The notes under the pieces were generated by a model. It did not search any database, was not told the origin of the DNA, and saw only the letters and a program-made list of their open reading frames with translations. The translations under genes were made by a program, and so were the position numbers. A stretch of DNA of 64,000 bases, taken from the NCBI GenBank assembly GCA_963806495.1, contig CAWDYA010000009.1:248001-312000 (forward strand), given 5' to 3'. Positions 41,015 through 48,987 of the stretch are shown piece by piece; the first letter of the stretch is position 1, and the number at the start of each line of letters is the position of its first letter. The DNA comes from CAWDYA01 sp963806495. GTDB taxonomy: Bacteria; Acidobacteriota; Polarisedimenticolia; JACPZX01; DASXTC01.

Positions 41015-42655
41015 ATGGCAAACCGTGAGAACTGGGGTACGCGCACCGGGCTGGTGCTGGCCATGGCGGGCAACGCCGTCGGCCTCGGGAACTTCCTTCG
41101 CTTCCCCGCGCAGGCCGCCCAGAACGGCGGTGGGGCCTTCCTCATCCCCTATCTGATCTCCTTCGTGCTGATGGGTATTCCCCTGCTCTGGGTCGAGTGG
41201 GCGATCGGCAGGCACGGGGGGATGTACGGTCATCACTCCGCTCCGGGGATGCTCGACCGGCTCGGGGATCGCCGGTGGCTGAAGTACGTCGGCGTCTTCG
41301 GGCTGTTCACCAACCTTTGCGTGGCCGCCTACTACAGCTACATCGAATCCTGGGCGCTTTCCTATGTCTGGCACTCGCTGATCGGGACCTTCTCCAGGAT
41401 CAGCCCGACCGACTTCTTCCCAGCCTATCTCGGCCAGCACGCCGACTCTCTGTTCGCGTTCCCGATGGAGGCGTGGCTCTGGTTCCTGGTGACGCTCGCG
41501 CTCAACGTCTACATCCTCTCGCGCGGGCTGTCCGGCGGCATCGAGGTGGCAGCGAAGATCGGCATGCCGCTGCTGCTGCTGTTCGGCGCGGTGCTGGCGG
41601 TCCGCGGCCTGATGCTCACCACGACCGACCCGGGCGTGGTGCAGAGCCCCCTGGCCGGGCTCAACTTCGTCTGGCACCCCGACCTGTCGGGTCTGCGCAA
41701 TCCCAGCACCTGGCTCGCCGCGGCCGGGCAGATCTTCTTCACCCTCTCGGTGGGGATGGGCTCGATCCACTGCTACGCGTCGTACCTGGGAAGGGACCAG
41801 GACATCGCGCTCAACGCCTCGTCGGCGGGATGGATGAACGAGTTCGTGGAGGTGGTGCTCGGCGGCTCCGTGCTGATCCCGATCGCCACGGCGTACCTCG
41901 GGCTCAACGCGGTGCAGGCGGCCACGGCGGGAGGCAGCGGCTTCGGTCTCGGCTTCCTCACCCTGCCCACGCTGTTCAACCACTGGGGTTGGTTCGCCCC
42001 GATCGCTGGCGCGATGTGGTTCGGCCTGCTCTTCTTCGCCGGGATCACATCGTCCCTGGCGATGGGACAACCGATCCTGGCGTTCTTCGAGGACGAGTTC
42101 GGCGTGCGGCGACGCAACGCGGCGCTGCTGTTCGGCGCCGCGACGCTCGCGCTCGGGTTCGTGTGCGTGTGGCTTTACCCGGGTGGCTCGTTCGACGAGT
42201 TCGATTTCTGGACCGGCACCTTCGCCCTCGTGATCTTCGCCCTCGGCGAAGCGTTCATTTTCTCGTGGATCTTCGGCATGGAGAAAGGGTGGGCCGAGAT
42301 CACGCGCGGTGCCGACATGCACGTCCCGGGCGTGTTCAGGCTGGTCATCAAGTACATCACGCCGGCCTTCATCCTGATCATCTTCCTGGCCTCGCTTCTG
42401 CGTCCCGCGGCCGACGACTGGGAGGCCGCGCTCTCGGCTCTGATCTCCGGCCATGCGTGGCCGCTGCACCCGGCGAGCGTGATCGGGAAGATCCTTCACA
42501 CGGGCGACACCGATTACCGGTGGTTCACGCCGGACGGATACGGCACCCACGCCCTGGTGCAGGACACGACACGACTGCTCCTGACCGGCGTGTTCGCCGC
42601 GTGTGCCTGGCTGGTGTACCGTGCGTGGAAGCTGAAGAAGGGAGACGCGCGATGA
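41015..42655 (+). CDS. Sodium-dependent transporter, NSS (SNF) family
   Basis: A 546-residue membrane protein of the neurotransmitter:sodium symporter family. The first segment AMAGNAVGLGNFLRFPAQAAQNGGGAFL-like region contains the unwound helix and sodium-site residues (GNAVGLGNFLRFP). About 12 transmembrane helices follow. These symporters import amino acids such as methionine, alanine, leucine or tyrosine with sodium. It is followed by a coupled small-subunit gene, which points to the MetPS type. The substrate remains an inference. Confidence 0.9.
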   Translation: MANRENWGTRTGLVLAMAGNAVGLGNFLRFPAQAAQNGGGAFLIPYLISFVLMGIPLLWVEWAIGRHGGMYGHHSAPGMLDRLGDRRWLKYVGVFGLFTNLCVAAYYSYIESWALSYVWHSLIGTFSRISPTDFFPAYLGQHADSLFAFPMEAWLWFLVTLALNVYILSRGLSGGIEVAAKIGMPLLLLFGAVLAVRGLMLTTTDPGVVQSPLAGLNFVWHPDLSGLRNPSTWLAAAGQIFFTLSVGMGSIHCYASYLGRDQDIALNASSAGWMNEFVEVVLGGSVLIPIATAYLGLNAVQAATAGGSGFGLGFLTLPTLFNHWGWFAPIAGAMWFGLLFFAGITSSLAMGQPILAFFEDEFGVRRRNAALLFGAATLALGFVCVWLYPGGSFDEFDFWTGTFALVIFALGEAFIFSWIFGMEKGWAEITRGADMHVPGVFRLVIKYITPAFILIIFLASLLRPAADDWEAALSALISGHAWPLHPASVIGKILHTGDTDYRWFTPDGYGTHALVQDTTRLLLTGVFAACAWLVYRAWKLKKGDAR

Positions 42656-42765
42656 CCGGCTCGGCGTGGCTGATGCTGATCGCGACCTGGAGCGTGATCA
42701 TCTTCTTCACGGCCCGGTTCTTCTGGCTGATCCTGAAGACGCCGCCACGTGACGGTGGAAGCTGA
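42652..42765 (+). CDS. Small NSS transporter subunit (MetS-like)
   Basis: A 37-residue protein starting in an ATGA overlap with the transporter gene. It is a single transmembrane helix (LMLIATWSVIIFFTARFFWLIL) with a short positive tail. In Corynebacterium the small protein MetS is needed for activity of the NSS transporter MetP, and short one-helix partners coded directly behind NSS genes are common. The match here rests on position, size and topology. Confidence 0.7.
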   Translation: MTGSAWLMLIATWSVIIFFTARFFWLILKTPPRDGGS

Positions 42766-42790
42766 ATCCCGTCCCTCTTTCCGTCGTGTC

Positions 42791-43945
42791 TCAGTCCACC
42801 TCTTCGAGCTTCAGGCTCACCTTGCGCTTCTCGCCGTCCCGCACGACCGTGAGATCGACGTCGGCGCCGACACCGGCGGTCTCGAACCCGTGCAGCAGAT
42901 CGTCGGCCGACTCCACCGGCTTGCCGTTCATGGCGACGATCTGGTCCCCGACGATGTACCGGCCGGTCCGGCTGGCCCGGAAGCCACGCAGCCCCGCCCG
43001 GGCCGCCGGGCCCTGCGGCGCGACATCGTAGATCACCGCCCCCTGGAGCCTCAGCCGCGCGGCCGTGCCGTCGGGCAGCAGGCTCACCCCGATGCCGGGC
43101 TGGATCGGATGCCCGTGGGTGATGAGCTGCGGGACCAGCCGCTGGACCGTGTCCACCGGAACCGCGAACCCGATCCCTGAGAAGGCGCCGCTCGGGCTGT
43201 AGATGGCGCTGTTGATCCCCACGAGCCGGCCGCGGGTGTCGAGCAGCGGCCCGCCCGAGTTGCCCGGGTTGATCGCCGCGTCGGTCTGGATGACGTCCCG
43301 GATCCGCCGTCCGTTCGGCGCCTTCAGCTCACGTCCCAGCGCGCTGACCACCCCCACCGTGAGCGAGTGATCCAGCCCGAAAGGATTGCCTACCGCAAGC
43401 ACCGTCTGGCCCACAGCGAGATCCGCGGATCGGCCGACCGGCACCGGCGGCAGCGCCGAGGAGGGGGCGTTGATCTTGAGCACCGCGAGGTCCTTGTCCT
43501 CGGCCACACCCACCACGACGGCGTCGTACTCGGACTGATCGGCGAGCGTGACCGAGAAGGTGTTGCCGTCCTCGATCACGTGATAGTTGGTCACGATGTG
43601 CCCTTCGGTGTCCCAGACGAAGCCGCTGCCGGTGCCCTGCGGTATCTGGAACAGGTCGAGCGAGAAGAAATCCCGGCGCACGGCGATGCTGGTGATGAAA
43701 ACGACCGAAGGAGAGGCCTTGCGGAAGATCGCGATGTTTCGCAGCTCGGCCGGCTCGAGGTCGCCGTCGAGATCCGGCGAGGGGGCGGCAGGCATGGCCG
43801 CGCCGGTCGCTGCCGTCTCCGGAGCGGGTGACGCGGCGGAGACCGGTTGCGGCGCGCGCGCGACGCTGTCGAAGGAGACGACCTGCGCGGCGAGGAACCC
43901 CGCGATCAGCGCCACGGTGGCGATCAGGACGTTTCGGATTGGCAT
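42791..43945 (-). CDS. HtrA/DegP-type serine protease with PDZ domain
   Basis: A 384-residue envelope protease. An N-terminal signal or anchor segment (VLIATVALIAGFLAAQVV) is followed by an Ala/Pro linker. The catalytic triad is His122 (TNYHVIE), Asp152 (AEDKDLAVL) and Ser230 (INPGNSGGPL). A PDZ domain (GVSLLPDGTAARLRLQG, then IVGDQIVAMNGKPV) lies at about 280-384. The layout is that of DegS/DegP-like proteases that handle misfolded periplasmic protein. The window also holds rpoH, which often controls such genes, but no RpoH site is visible upstream. Confidence 0.92.
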   Translation of the reverse strand: MPIRNVLIATVALIAGFLAAQVVSFDSVARAPQPVSAASPAPETAATGAAMPAAPSPDLDGDLEPAELRNIAIFRKASPSVVFITSIAVRRDFFSLDLFQIPQGTGSGFVWDTEGHIVTNYHVIEDGNTFSVTLADQSEYDAVVVGVAEDKDLAVLKINAPSSALPPVPVGRSADLAVGQTVLAVGNPFGLDHSLTVGVVSALGRELKAPNGRRIRDVIQTDAAINPGNSGGPLLDTRGRLVGINSAIYSPSGAFSGIGFAVPVDTVQRLVPQLITHGHPIQPGIGVSLLPDGTAARLRLQGAVIYDVAPQGPAARAGLRGFRASRTGRYIVGDQIVAMNGKPVESADDLLHGFETAGVGADVDLTVVRDGEKRKVSLKLEEVD

Positions 43946-44039
43946 CGTTGCCCTCCCCGGGAGTAGTCGCGAGAGGCGGGAACGAAGCGCCGACGCTCTC
44001 CGCTCCCGCCCGAGCGGGGCGCGCGGACCATGTCCGCGG

Positions 44040-44390
44040 TCAGCGCTGGTGCTTGTTGGCGCCTTTCATGTGCGCCTTTTCCATCTGCTCCTTGCCGACA
44101 TAGATATGGGTGGCCATGGTGTGGTCGTCCTTGTCCTTCCGGTACTTCAGCTCGATCATCTCGCCCACCTTCGGCGTACCCATGACCTTCGTGTCGTCGT
44201 TCCAGGAGAAGGACCACTCCTTCCCTTCCCCGTCCTTGAGCTTGAGCGACTTCGCCGATGGGTCCCACGCGGTGATCGTGCCCTTGACCCAGCCGGGCTC
44301 GGGCTTCGACATCGGCTTCGTCTGGGCGGCGAGCGCCACCCCGGCGAAAACCAGAGCCACGACAGCGGTCGTTGCCAGGATCCTCTTCAT
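44040..44390 (-). CDS. Small secreted protein of unknown function
   Basis: A 116-residue protein from ATG 44390, preceded by AGGAAA. The signal peptide is MKRILATTAVVALVFAGVA ending at ALA. The mature part is a small beta-barrel-like domain (WVKGTITAWDPSAKSLKLKDGEG, WSFSWNDDTKV, GEMIELKYRKD). It ends in a lysine- and histidine-rich tail that might bind metal. It resembles OB-fold periplasmic proteins in pattern, but I cannot name a family. It lies 94 bases upstream of the htrA gene on the minus strand. Confidence 0.6.
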   Translation of the reverse strand: MKRILATTAVVALVFAGVALAAQTKPMSKPEPGWVKGTITAWDPSAKSLKLKDGEGKEWSFSWNDDTKVMGTPKVGEMIELKYRKDKDDHTMATHIYVGKEQMEKAHMKGANKHQR

Positions 44391-44512
44391 TCTGCTTTCC
44401 TCCATGGAATCAAGCGCCATGTCGGCGACGGCGGGTAGCGCGGGGCGTCATCAGCATATCTCAGCCCCGGGCTCCGGGCCAGCCACACAACTAAACGGCG
44501 GCGGCGCTCTGC

Positions 44513-44518
44513 TAGAAT
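44513..44518 (+). promoter_or_regulatory. -10 box 9 bases before the winged-helix regulator ATG
   Basis: TAGAAT (44513-44518), preceded by TGC as an extended -10 element, and 9 bases before ATG 44528. No Shine-Dalgarno is present, so the transcript is probably leaderless or nearly so. No -35 box is visible. Confidence 0.5.
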
Positions 44519-44527
44519 CACCGCACC

Positions 44528-45901
44528 ATGGCGCGCCCGCGGTACCGATTCGGCGACTTCACGGTCTCTCCCGGCCGGCGGCTGCTCCTGTGCTCCGGAG
44601 CCACGCGGCCCCTGATCCCCCGCTACTTCGATCTGTTGCTGCTCCTGATAGAGCGGCGCGATGTCGCGGTGCGCCGGGAGGAGATCTTCGACACGGTCTG
44701 GGACGATGTCGTCGTATCGGACGGCGCGTTGACCCAGGCGATCCGCACGTTGCGAAGGGTCCTCGGCGACGACGTGCGGGAGCCACGATTCATCCGCACC
44801 GTCTCCCGTCACGGGTACCAGTTCATCGCCCGCGATCTGGTCGAGGAGGCCGACGACGAGCCCGGGAGCGGCCCGCCGCCGGAGATCATGCCCACCGCGG
44901 ATCGGGCCGGGGACGCCTTCGATCCGGTGATCCGGAGGCTGCTCGAGCCAGGCGCAACCGGAGCGGCGGCGGACGACATCCGCCGGGAAGCGGCCTCGAC
45001 GCTGCACGCTCTCGGAACCTCCGAGGCGCTCGCGCGCCTCGACGAGCGGCCGGGGCACTCGACGGGCCGCGCTTTCCTGCGCGAGACACGCTGGGATGTC
45101 GGCGGCGCGGGATCCGTTCCGCTTCTCGGAGTGCCCGGCGGGCTGGCCGCGGCGCGCGCTCTGGTCGGGCTGCGTCTCCGTCAGGCGGCGCGGCTGGCGG
45201 GCGGCAGGTGGGCGGCCGCATCCGGGGGCGGCGCCCTTGCCGGGCTGCTGGCCGGCCTGGCGGGAGGCGCGGTGGTTGCGCTGGCGCCGGGCTCGGCGGC
45301 TCCCGCATCGCTGCCGGTGGCCTTCGGTCTGGTGGGGGCGTTCGTGGGAGGGCTCGGCGCGGCGGGTGTGGGCGCCGGCCTCGCGGTCGCCGAGGCGCTG
45401 GCCCGGTCCGCGAGGGGTGTCGCGCTGGTGCTCTTCGGCGCGCTCGGCGGTGGGGCGGTCGGCGGGCTCACTCATCTGGTGGGCCGGTGGACGCTCGAGG
45501 ACATCTTCGGTCACCCGCTCTCCGCCGTGGGAGGCGGGTTCGAAGGTCTGATCATCGGCGCCGCGGCGGGACTCGGATACGCCCTGTCGACCCCGCGGCC
45601 CGGTGGCGGCGGCATGGCCACCCCCCGGGGCGCAGCACGTGGCTGGGCGGCGCTGACCACGGGTATCTGCTGCGCGCTGGCGGGCATCCTGCTGACCTGG
45701 TCGGGTGGCGCGCTCGGCGGCGACAGCCTCGCATCGATGGCCAGGACCTTCCAGGGATCGCAGGTGGACCTGGCGCCGCTCGGGCGGTTGTTCGGGGAGA
45801 CGGCCGCCGGCCCACTCACCCGCACCATCCTGGGCGCGTACGAGGGGATGCTGTTCGGCGCGGGGCTCGTCCTCGGGCTCACCCGCCGCCCGCGCGTCTG
45901 A
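44528..45901 (+). CDS. Membrane-bound winged-helix transcription regulator with glycine-rich transmembrane domain
   Basis: A 457-residue protein. Residues 1-100 are an OmpR/PhoB-type winged helix (RYRFGDFTVSPGRRLLL, VSDGALTQAIRTLRRVLGDD, FIRTVSRHGYQF) as in CadC-like regulators. Residues 170-457 contain repeated hydrophobic, very Gly/Ala-rich segments (ALAGLLAGLAGGAVVAL, GAFVGGLGAAGVGAGLAVA) that look like several membrane helices with GxxxG-type packing. There is no receiver domain. A one-component membrane-bound sensor is the likely role. The signal is unknown. It is transcribed divergently from the small secreted protein. Confidence 0.75.
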   Translation: MARPRYRFGDFTVSPGRRLLLCSGATRPLIPRYFDLLLLLIERRDVAVRREEIFDTVWDDVVVSDGALTQAIRTLRRVLGDDVREPRFIRTVSRHGYQFIARDLVEEADDEPGSGPPPEIMPTADRAGDAFDPVIRRLLEPGATGAAADDIRREAASTLHALGTSEALARLDERPGHSTGRAFLRETRWDVGGAGSVPLLGVPGGLAAARALVGLRLRQAARLAGGRWAAASGGGALAGLLAGLAGGAVVALAPGSAAPASLPVAFGLVGAFVGGLGAAGVGAGLAVAEALARSARGVALVLFGALGGGAVGGLTHLVGRWTLEDIFGHPLSAVGGGFEGLIIGAAAGLGYALSTPRPGGGGMATPRGAARGWAALTTGICCALAGILLTWSGGALGGDSLASMARTFQGSQVDLAPLGRLFGETAAGPLTRTILGAYEGMLFGAGLVLGLTRRPRV

Positions 45902-45965
45902 CCGGCCCGCCGGCGGGTCGCATTGCTCCCGTGCTCTTCAACCCACGGGAGAAAACCGAACGCCC

Positions 45966-46094
45966 ACGTTTCTGCGTTGTCTCGCCCTCGCTGCGGGTGC
46001 AGCCATGATGTTCTCAGGTTGCGGCATGCCGTCGCCGACACCAGGATCAGGGGGCGGGGGGAGATCGTCGGGCTGGTTACCGGGGAACCGCCGG
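45966..46094 (+). other. Possible remnant of a lipoprotein signal peptide in the 45902-46114 gap
   Basis: The 213-base stretch between the regulator and the aminotransferase holds no gene I can support. One plus-strand frame reads FLRCLALAAGAAMMFSGCGM followed by PSPTPGSGGGG, which resembles a lipoprotein signal with lipobox FSGC and a Gly-rich linker. It has no proper start upstream and fades into the aminotransferase region. It may be a relic or coincidence. Confidence 0.2.
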
Positions 46095-46114
46095 AGCGCT
46101 GAACGCGTGCCGGT

Positions 46115-47413
46115 TCAGCGGCCCACCCACTCGCAGATCGCCTGGATCGCCCGGAGCACGCGGTCGCAGTAGGTCTGGAGGAACTCCTCGTCGATCTTCT
46201 CGTCTCGCGGCAGGACCTCGATCCCGGCGAGCGCGCGGGCGCCGTTGAAATCGACATAGGCGAGCCGCGCGGTCAGCTCGGCCGCGGGCCGGCCGAAGGC
46301 GACTCCGGGCAGGATCGCCACGCCGGTCTCCTCGAGCAGACGCTCGCACAGGAGCTCGCTCGTCGTGATTCCACGCGCGTGAAGCCGCTCGGCCAGCGGC
46401 GAAAAATCGGGAAACAGGTAGAACGCACCGGCGGGACGCTCGCAGATCGCCCCCGCCTCGCGGAGCCGCCGGGCGCACCACCGCCCGAGCGCGCCCAGAA
46501 TGCGGCGCGAGAACCAGAGGTACCGCTCGATCCGCAGGCCCCCGTGGAACGCCCGCACCGCAGCGTACTGGATCGGCGCGGACGTCGAGGTGAAGGTCTC
46601 GCTCGCGACCGCGGTCATCGCCTCCTGCAGCCAGGACATCGATTGAGGGAAGGCGAAGGTGCCAAGCCGCCAGCCGCCGGCGCCGCACCACTTGCTCAGA
46701 CCGCTGCTGACGATTGTCCCTTCCGGGTAGAACCGTGCGATCGAGACATGCTGGTTCTTGTGGTGCAGCTCGCCGTAGATCTCGTCCGAGAGCAGCACCA
46801 CGCGATAGGTGCGGGCCACGGCGGCCAGCTCCTTCAGCTCGTCGATGGTGTAGGTGAAGCCGGTGGGGTTGCTCGGATAGTTCAGCACGACGATGCGCGG
46901 ACGGTCGGGATCCTTCACGCACAGGGCGGCCAGCGTGTCGGGCGTCAGCTTCCATCCCGAGTCACGGTGCGTCTCGAGCCAGAAGATCTGCCTGCCCACG
47001 ATGTGCGCCTGCGGTGCGTAGGAGACCCAGGCCGGCGTGGGGATCACCAGATCGCCGTAGTAGACGAGCTGCAGGAGGAACATCAGCTCCTTGGAGCCGG
47101 GGCCCACCAGGACCCTGTCGGGAGTGATGGCGATGCCCTGGGAGCGCAGGTGGTACTCCGCGACCGCGGTCCTCAGCTCGAGCAGGCCCTGCACCGCCAG
47201 GTACGCCTTCTGGTGCGCGTTCGCCTGGAGCTCCTCGATCACCGGGCGCGGCACGGGGAAGGGTGACTGGCCCAGGCCGAGCTTGAAGATCTCCCGCCCC
47301 TCCGCGCGGATGCGGTCGGAGCGCTCGTTGATGGCGACCGTGGCCGAGGAGGCCATGCCGCGGACGTTCAGATTGAGGTGAACCTCGGGAACCCTGTTCC
47401 TCGTCCGTCCCAC
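46115..47413 (-). CDS. Class I/II aminotransferase (PLP)
   Basis: A 432-residue fold-type I aminotransferase. It starts at GTG 47413 with GGAGAGGGGG upstream; the N-terminal segment VHLNLNVRGMASSATVAINE belongs to the protein, since family members begin the same way. SYP-type NYPSNPTGFTYT, SDEIYGELHHKNQ and the PLP-lysine motif SSGLSKWCGAGGWRLG are conserved. It probably acts on an aromatic, branched or small amino acid. It lies 25 bases behind the second KamA-like gene, in the same run, so it may act on that enzyme's substrate or product. Confidence 0.85.
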   Translation of the reverse strand: MGRTRNRVPEVHLNLNVRGMASSATVAINERSDRIRAEGREIFKLGLGQSPFPVPRPVIEELQANAHQKAYLAVQGLLELRTAVAEYHLRSQGIAITPDRVLVGPGSKELMFLLQLVYYGDLVIPTPAWVSYAPQAHIVGRQIFWLETHRDSGWKLTPDTLAALCVKDPDRPRIVVLNYPSNPTGFTYTIDELKELAAVARTYRVVLLSDEIYGELHHKNQHVSIARFYPEGTIVSSGLSKWCGAGGWRLGTFAFPQSMSWLQEAMTAVASETFTSTSAPIQYAAVRAFHGGLRIERYLWFSRRILGALGRWCARRLREAGAICERPAGAFYLFPDFSPLAERLHARGITTSELLCERLLEETGVAILPGVAFGRPAAELTARLAYVDFNGARALAGIEVLPRDEKIDEEFLQTYCDRVLRAIQAICEWVGR

Positions 47414-47438
47414 GCCGCCCCCTCTCCGCCTCGAGAGC

Positions 47439-48845
47439 TCACTCCCACTCGACGTGACCGAACATGGCGGCCGGCCGCCTGGTGCCCGGCGGCTGGCCCC
47501 AGGCCGGCGCGCGACCGGCGCGGTGGATTCTCTCCATGTCCGGTGTGAAGAAGAAGTCCTTCTTGCCGAACGCCGGCTTGAGCTGCTTGAGCCACGTCGC
47601 CTCCGGATCATACATCGCGAAGAACGGCCGGTTGACCCATTTCGGATCGCGGGCCTGCAGGAACTTCAGCACGAACGCCTTCTCGCCGGCGATCTCGGTG
47701 ATCCCGTCGACGAGGACCTTGCCCGGCGTGGCGGACATCGACGGGCCGCGCACCGTGCGGGCGAGGCCGGAGACACGCCGGTACGCCTTGGTGAAGATCT
47801 CCAGCGCGCGCGCGAGCGTGACCTCGAAGTAGTTCTTCGGGCCCGTGTCCCGCTCGACGAACATGTAGTAGGGCACGGCGCCCAGACGGATCTGCGCCTG
47901 CCACATCTCGCTCCAGGGCCTCGGGCTGTCGTTGACGTGGCGCACCAGGGGCGCCTGGCATCTCACGGTGGCCCCCGTGCTGATGATGCGGCGCACGGCA
48001 GCCTGGGAGGCCCGCGGCTCGAGCTCTCTCGGGTGGGTGTAGTGGGACATCAGGGCCAGATGGCGGCCGGCGCGCCTGACCTCCTCGAACAGCCGCATCA
48101 GGTCATCGGCGTCCGGGTCGGTGAGGAATCGATAGGGCCAGTAGGCGGTGGCCTTGGTGCCGATCCGGATGCTCACGAGATGATCAAGCTCCGGCGACAG
48201 CAGCGGCTCGATGTAGCGTCTCAGGACGGCGGTCTTCATGATCAGCGGGTCGCCGCCCGTGAACAGCACGCTCTGCACCTCGGGGTGCGCCTTGATGTAG
48301 TCGAACAGCGACTCCGCCTCGCGGCTGGCGAACTTCAGATCGTCGATGCCGACGAACTGCGCCCATCGGAAACAGTAGGTGCAGTAGGCGTGGCAGGTCT
48401 GCCCCTGGCTCGGGAAGAAGAGGACGGTTTCGCGGTACTTGTGCTGTATCCCGCGAAGCGGCTCGCCGCCCATCGAGGGGACGTTCAGCTCCATCTGGCG
48501 TGCCGGATGGGGGTTCAGGTGCATCTGGATCTCGCGCGCCGCCGCCTGCAGCCTCTTCTCGCCCGCGCCATCGCGCACCAGCTTCATCATCCGCTGGAAG
48601 TCCCGGCGGCCGAGCATCCCCTCCTGCGGGAAGGTGAGCTGGTAGATCGGATCATCGGGGATGTTGCTCCAGTCGATCAGCTCGTCGATCACGAACTCGT
48701 TCACACGGAACGGAAGCACCGCCGAGACCGCCTTCATCGCGGTGACCTCGTCCGGGTCCAGGAACCTCAGTTGGGGGATCCTGTCGATATCCTTGCGCGT
48801 GAACGCGCGGTACTTCCGGGGCTCGACGCGTTCTCGTCGCATCAT
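47439..48845 (-). CDS. Divergent lysine 2,3-aminomutase (KamA)-like radical SAM protein
   Basis: A 468-residue protein from ATG 48845, with AGGAGG upstream. The radical SAM cluster is CHAYCTYC (Cys151, Cys155, Cys158), followed by FTGGDPLIM. Unlike the first KamA at 16.5 kb it lacks the PGGGGK PLP motif and the QCD aspartate; its C-terminal part reads SMSATPGKVLVDGITE. It is longer by about 90 residues, with a different N terminus. The substrate is therefore probably not free lysine. An aminotransferase and a dicarboxylate/amino-acid symporter flank it on the same strand, which suits an acidic amino acid such as glutamate, though this is inference. Confidence 0.75.
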   Translation of the reverse strand: MMRRERVEPRKYRAFTRKDIDRIPQLRFLDPDEVTAMKAVSAVLPFRVNEFVIDELIDWSNIPDDPIYQLTFPQEGMLGRRDFQRMMKLVRDGAGEKRLQAAAREIQMHLNPHPARQMELNVPSMGGEPLRGIQHKYRETVLFFPSQGQTCHAYCTYCFRWAQFVGIDDLKFASREAESLFDYIKAHPEVQSVLFTGGDPLIMKTAVLRRYIEPLLSPELDHLVSIRIGTKATAYWPYRFLTDPDADDLMRLFEEVRRAGRHLALMSHYTHPRELEPRASQAAVRRIISTGATVRCQAPLVRHVNDSPRPWSEMWQAQIRLGAVPYYMFVERDTGPKNYFEVTLARALEIFTKAYRRVSGLARTVRGPSMSATPGKVLVDGITEIAGEKAFVLKFLQARDPKWVNRPFFAMYDPEATWLKQLKPAFGKKDFFFTPDMERIHRAGRAPAWGQPPGTRRPAAMFGHVEWE

Positions 48846-48987
48846 GAAGACCTCCTGCGGTTTCGTGAACGGCTCGTGCGGGCGGCGTGGCCCGCCGGGT
48901 CATGCGCGCCTGGCGCTGGGGAGCGGAACGGAGCCGATCGAAGAGTTGCTTCCGAGGCACTTATCTTAGGCTCGACGCCGCCCTCGA

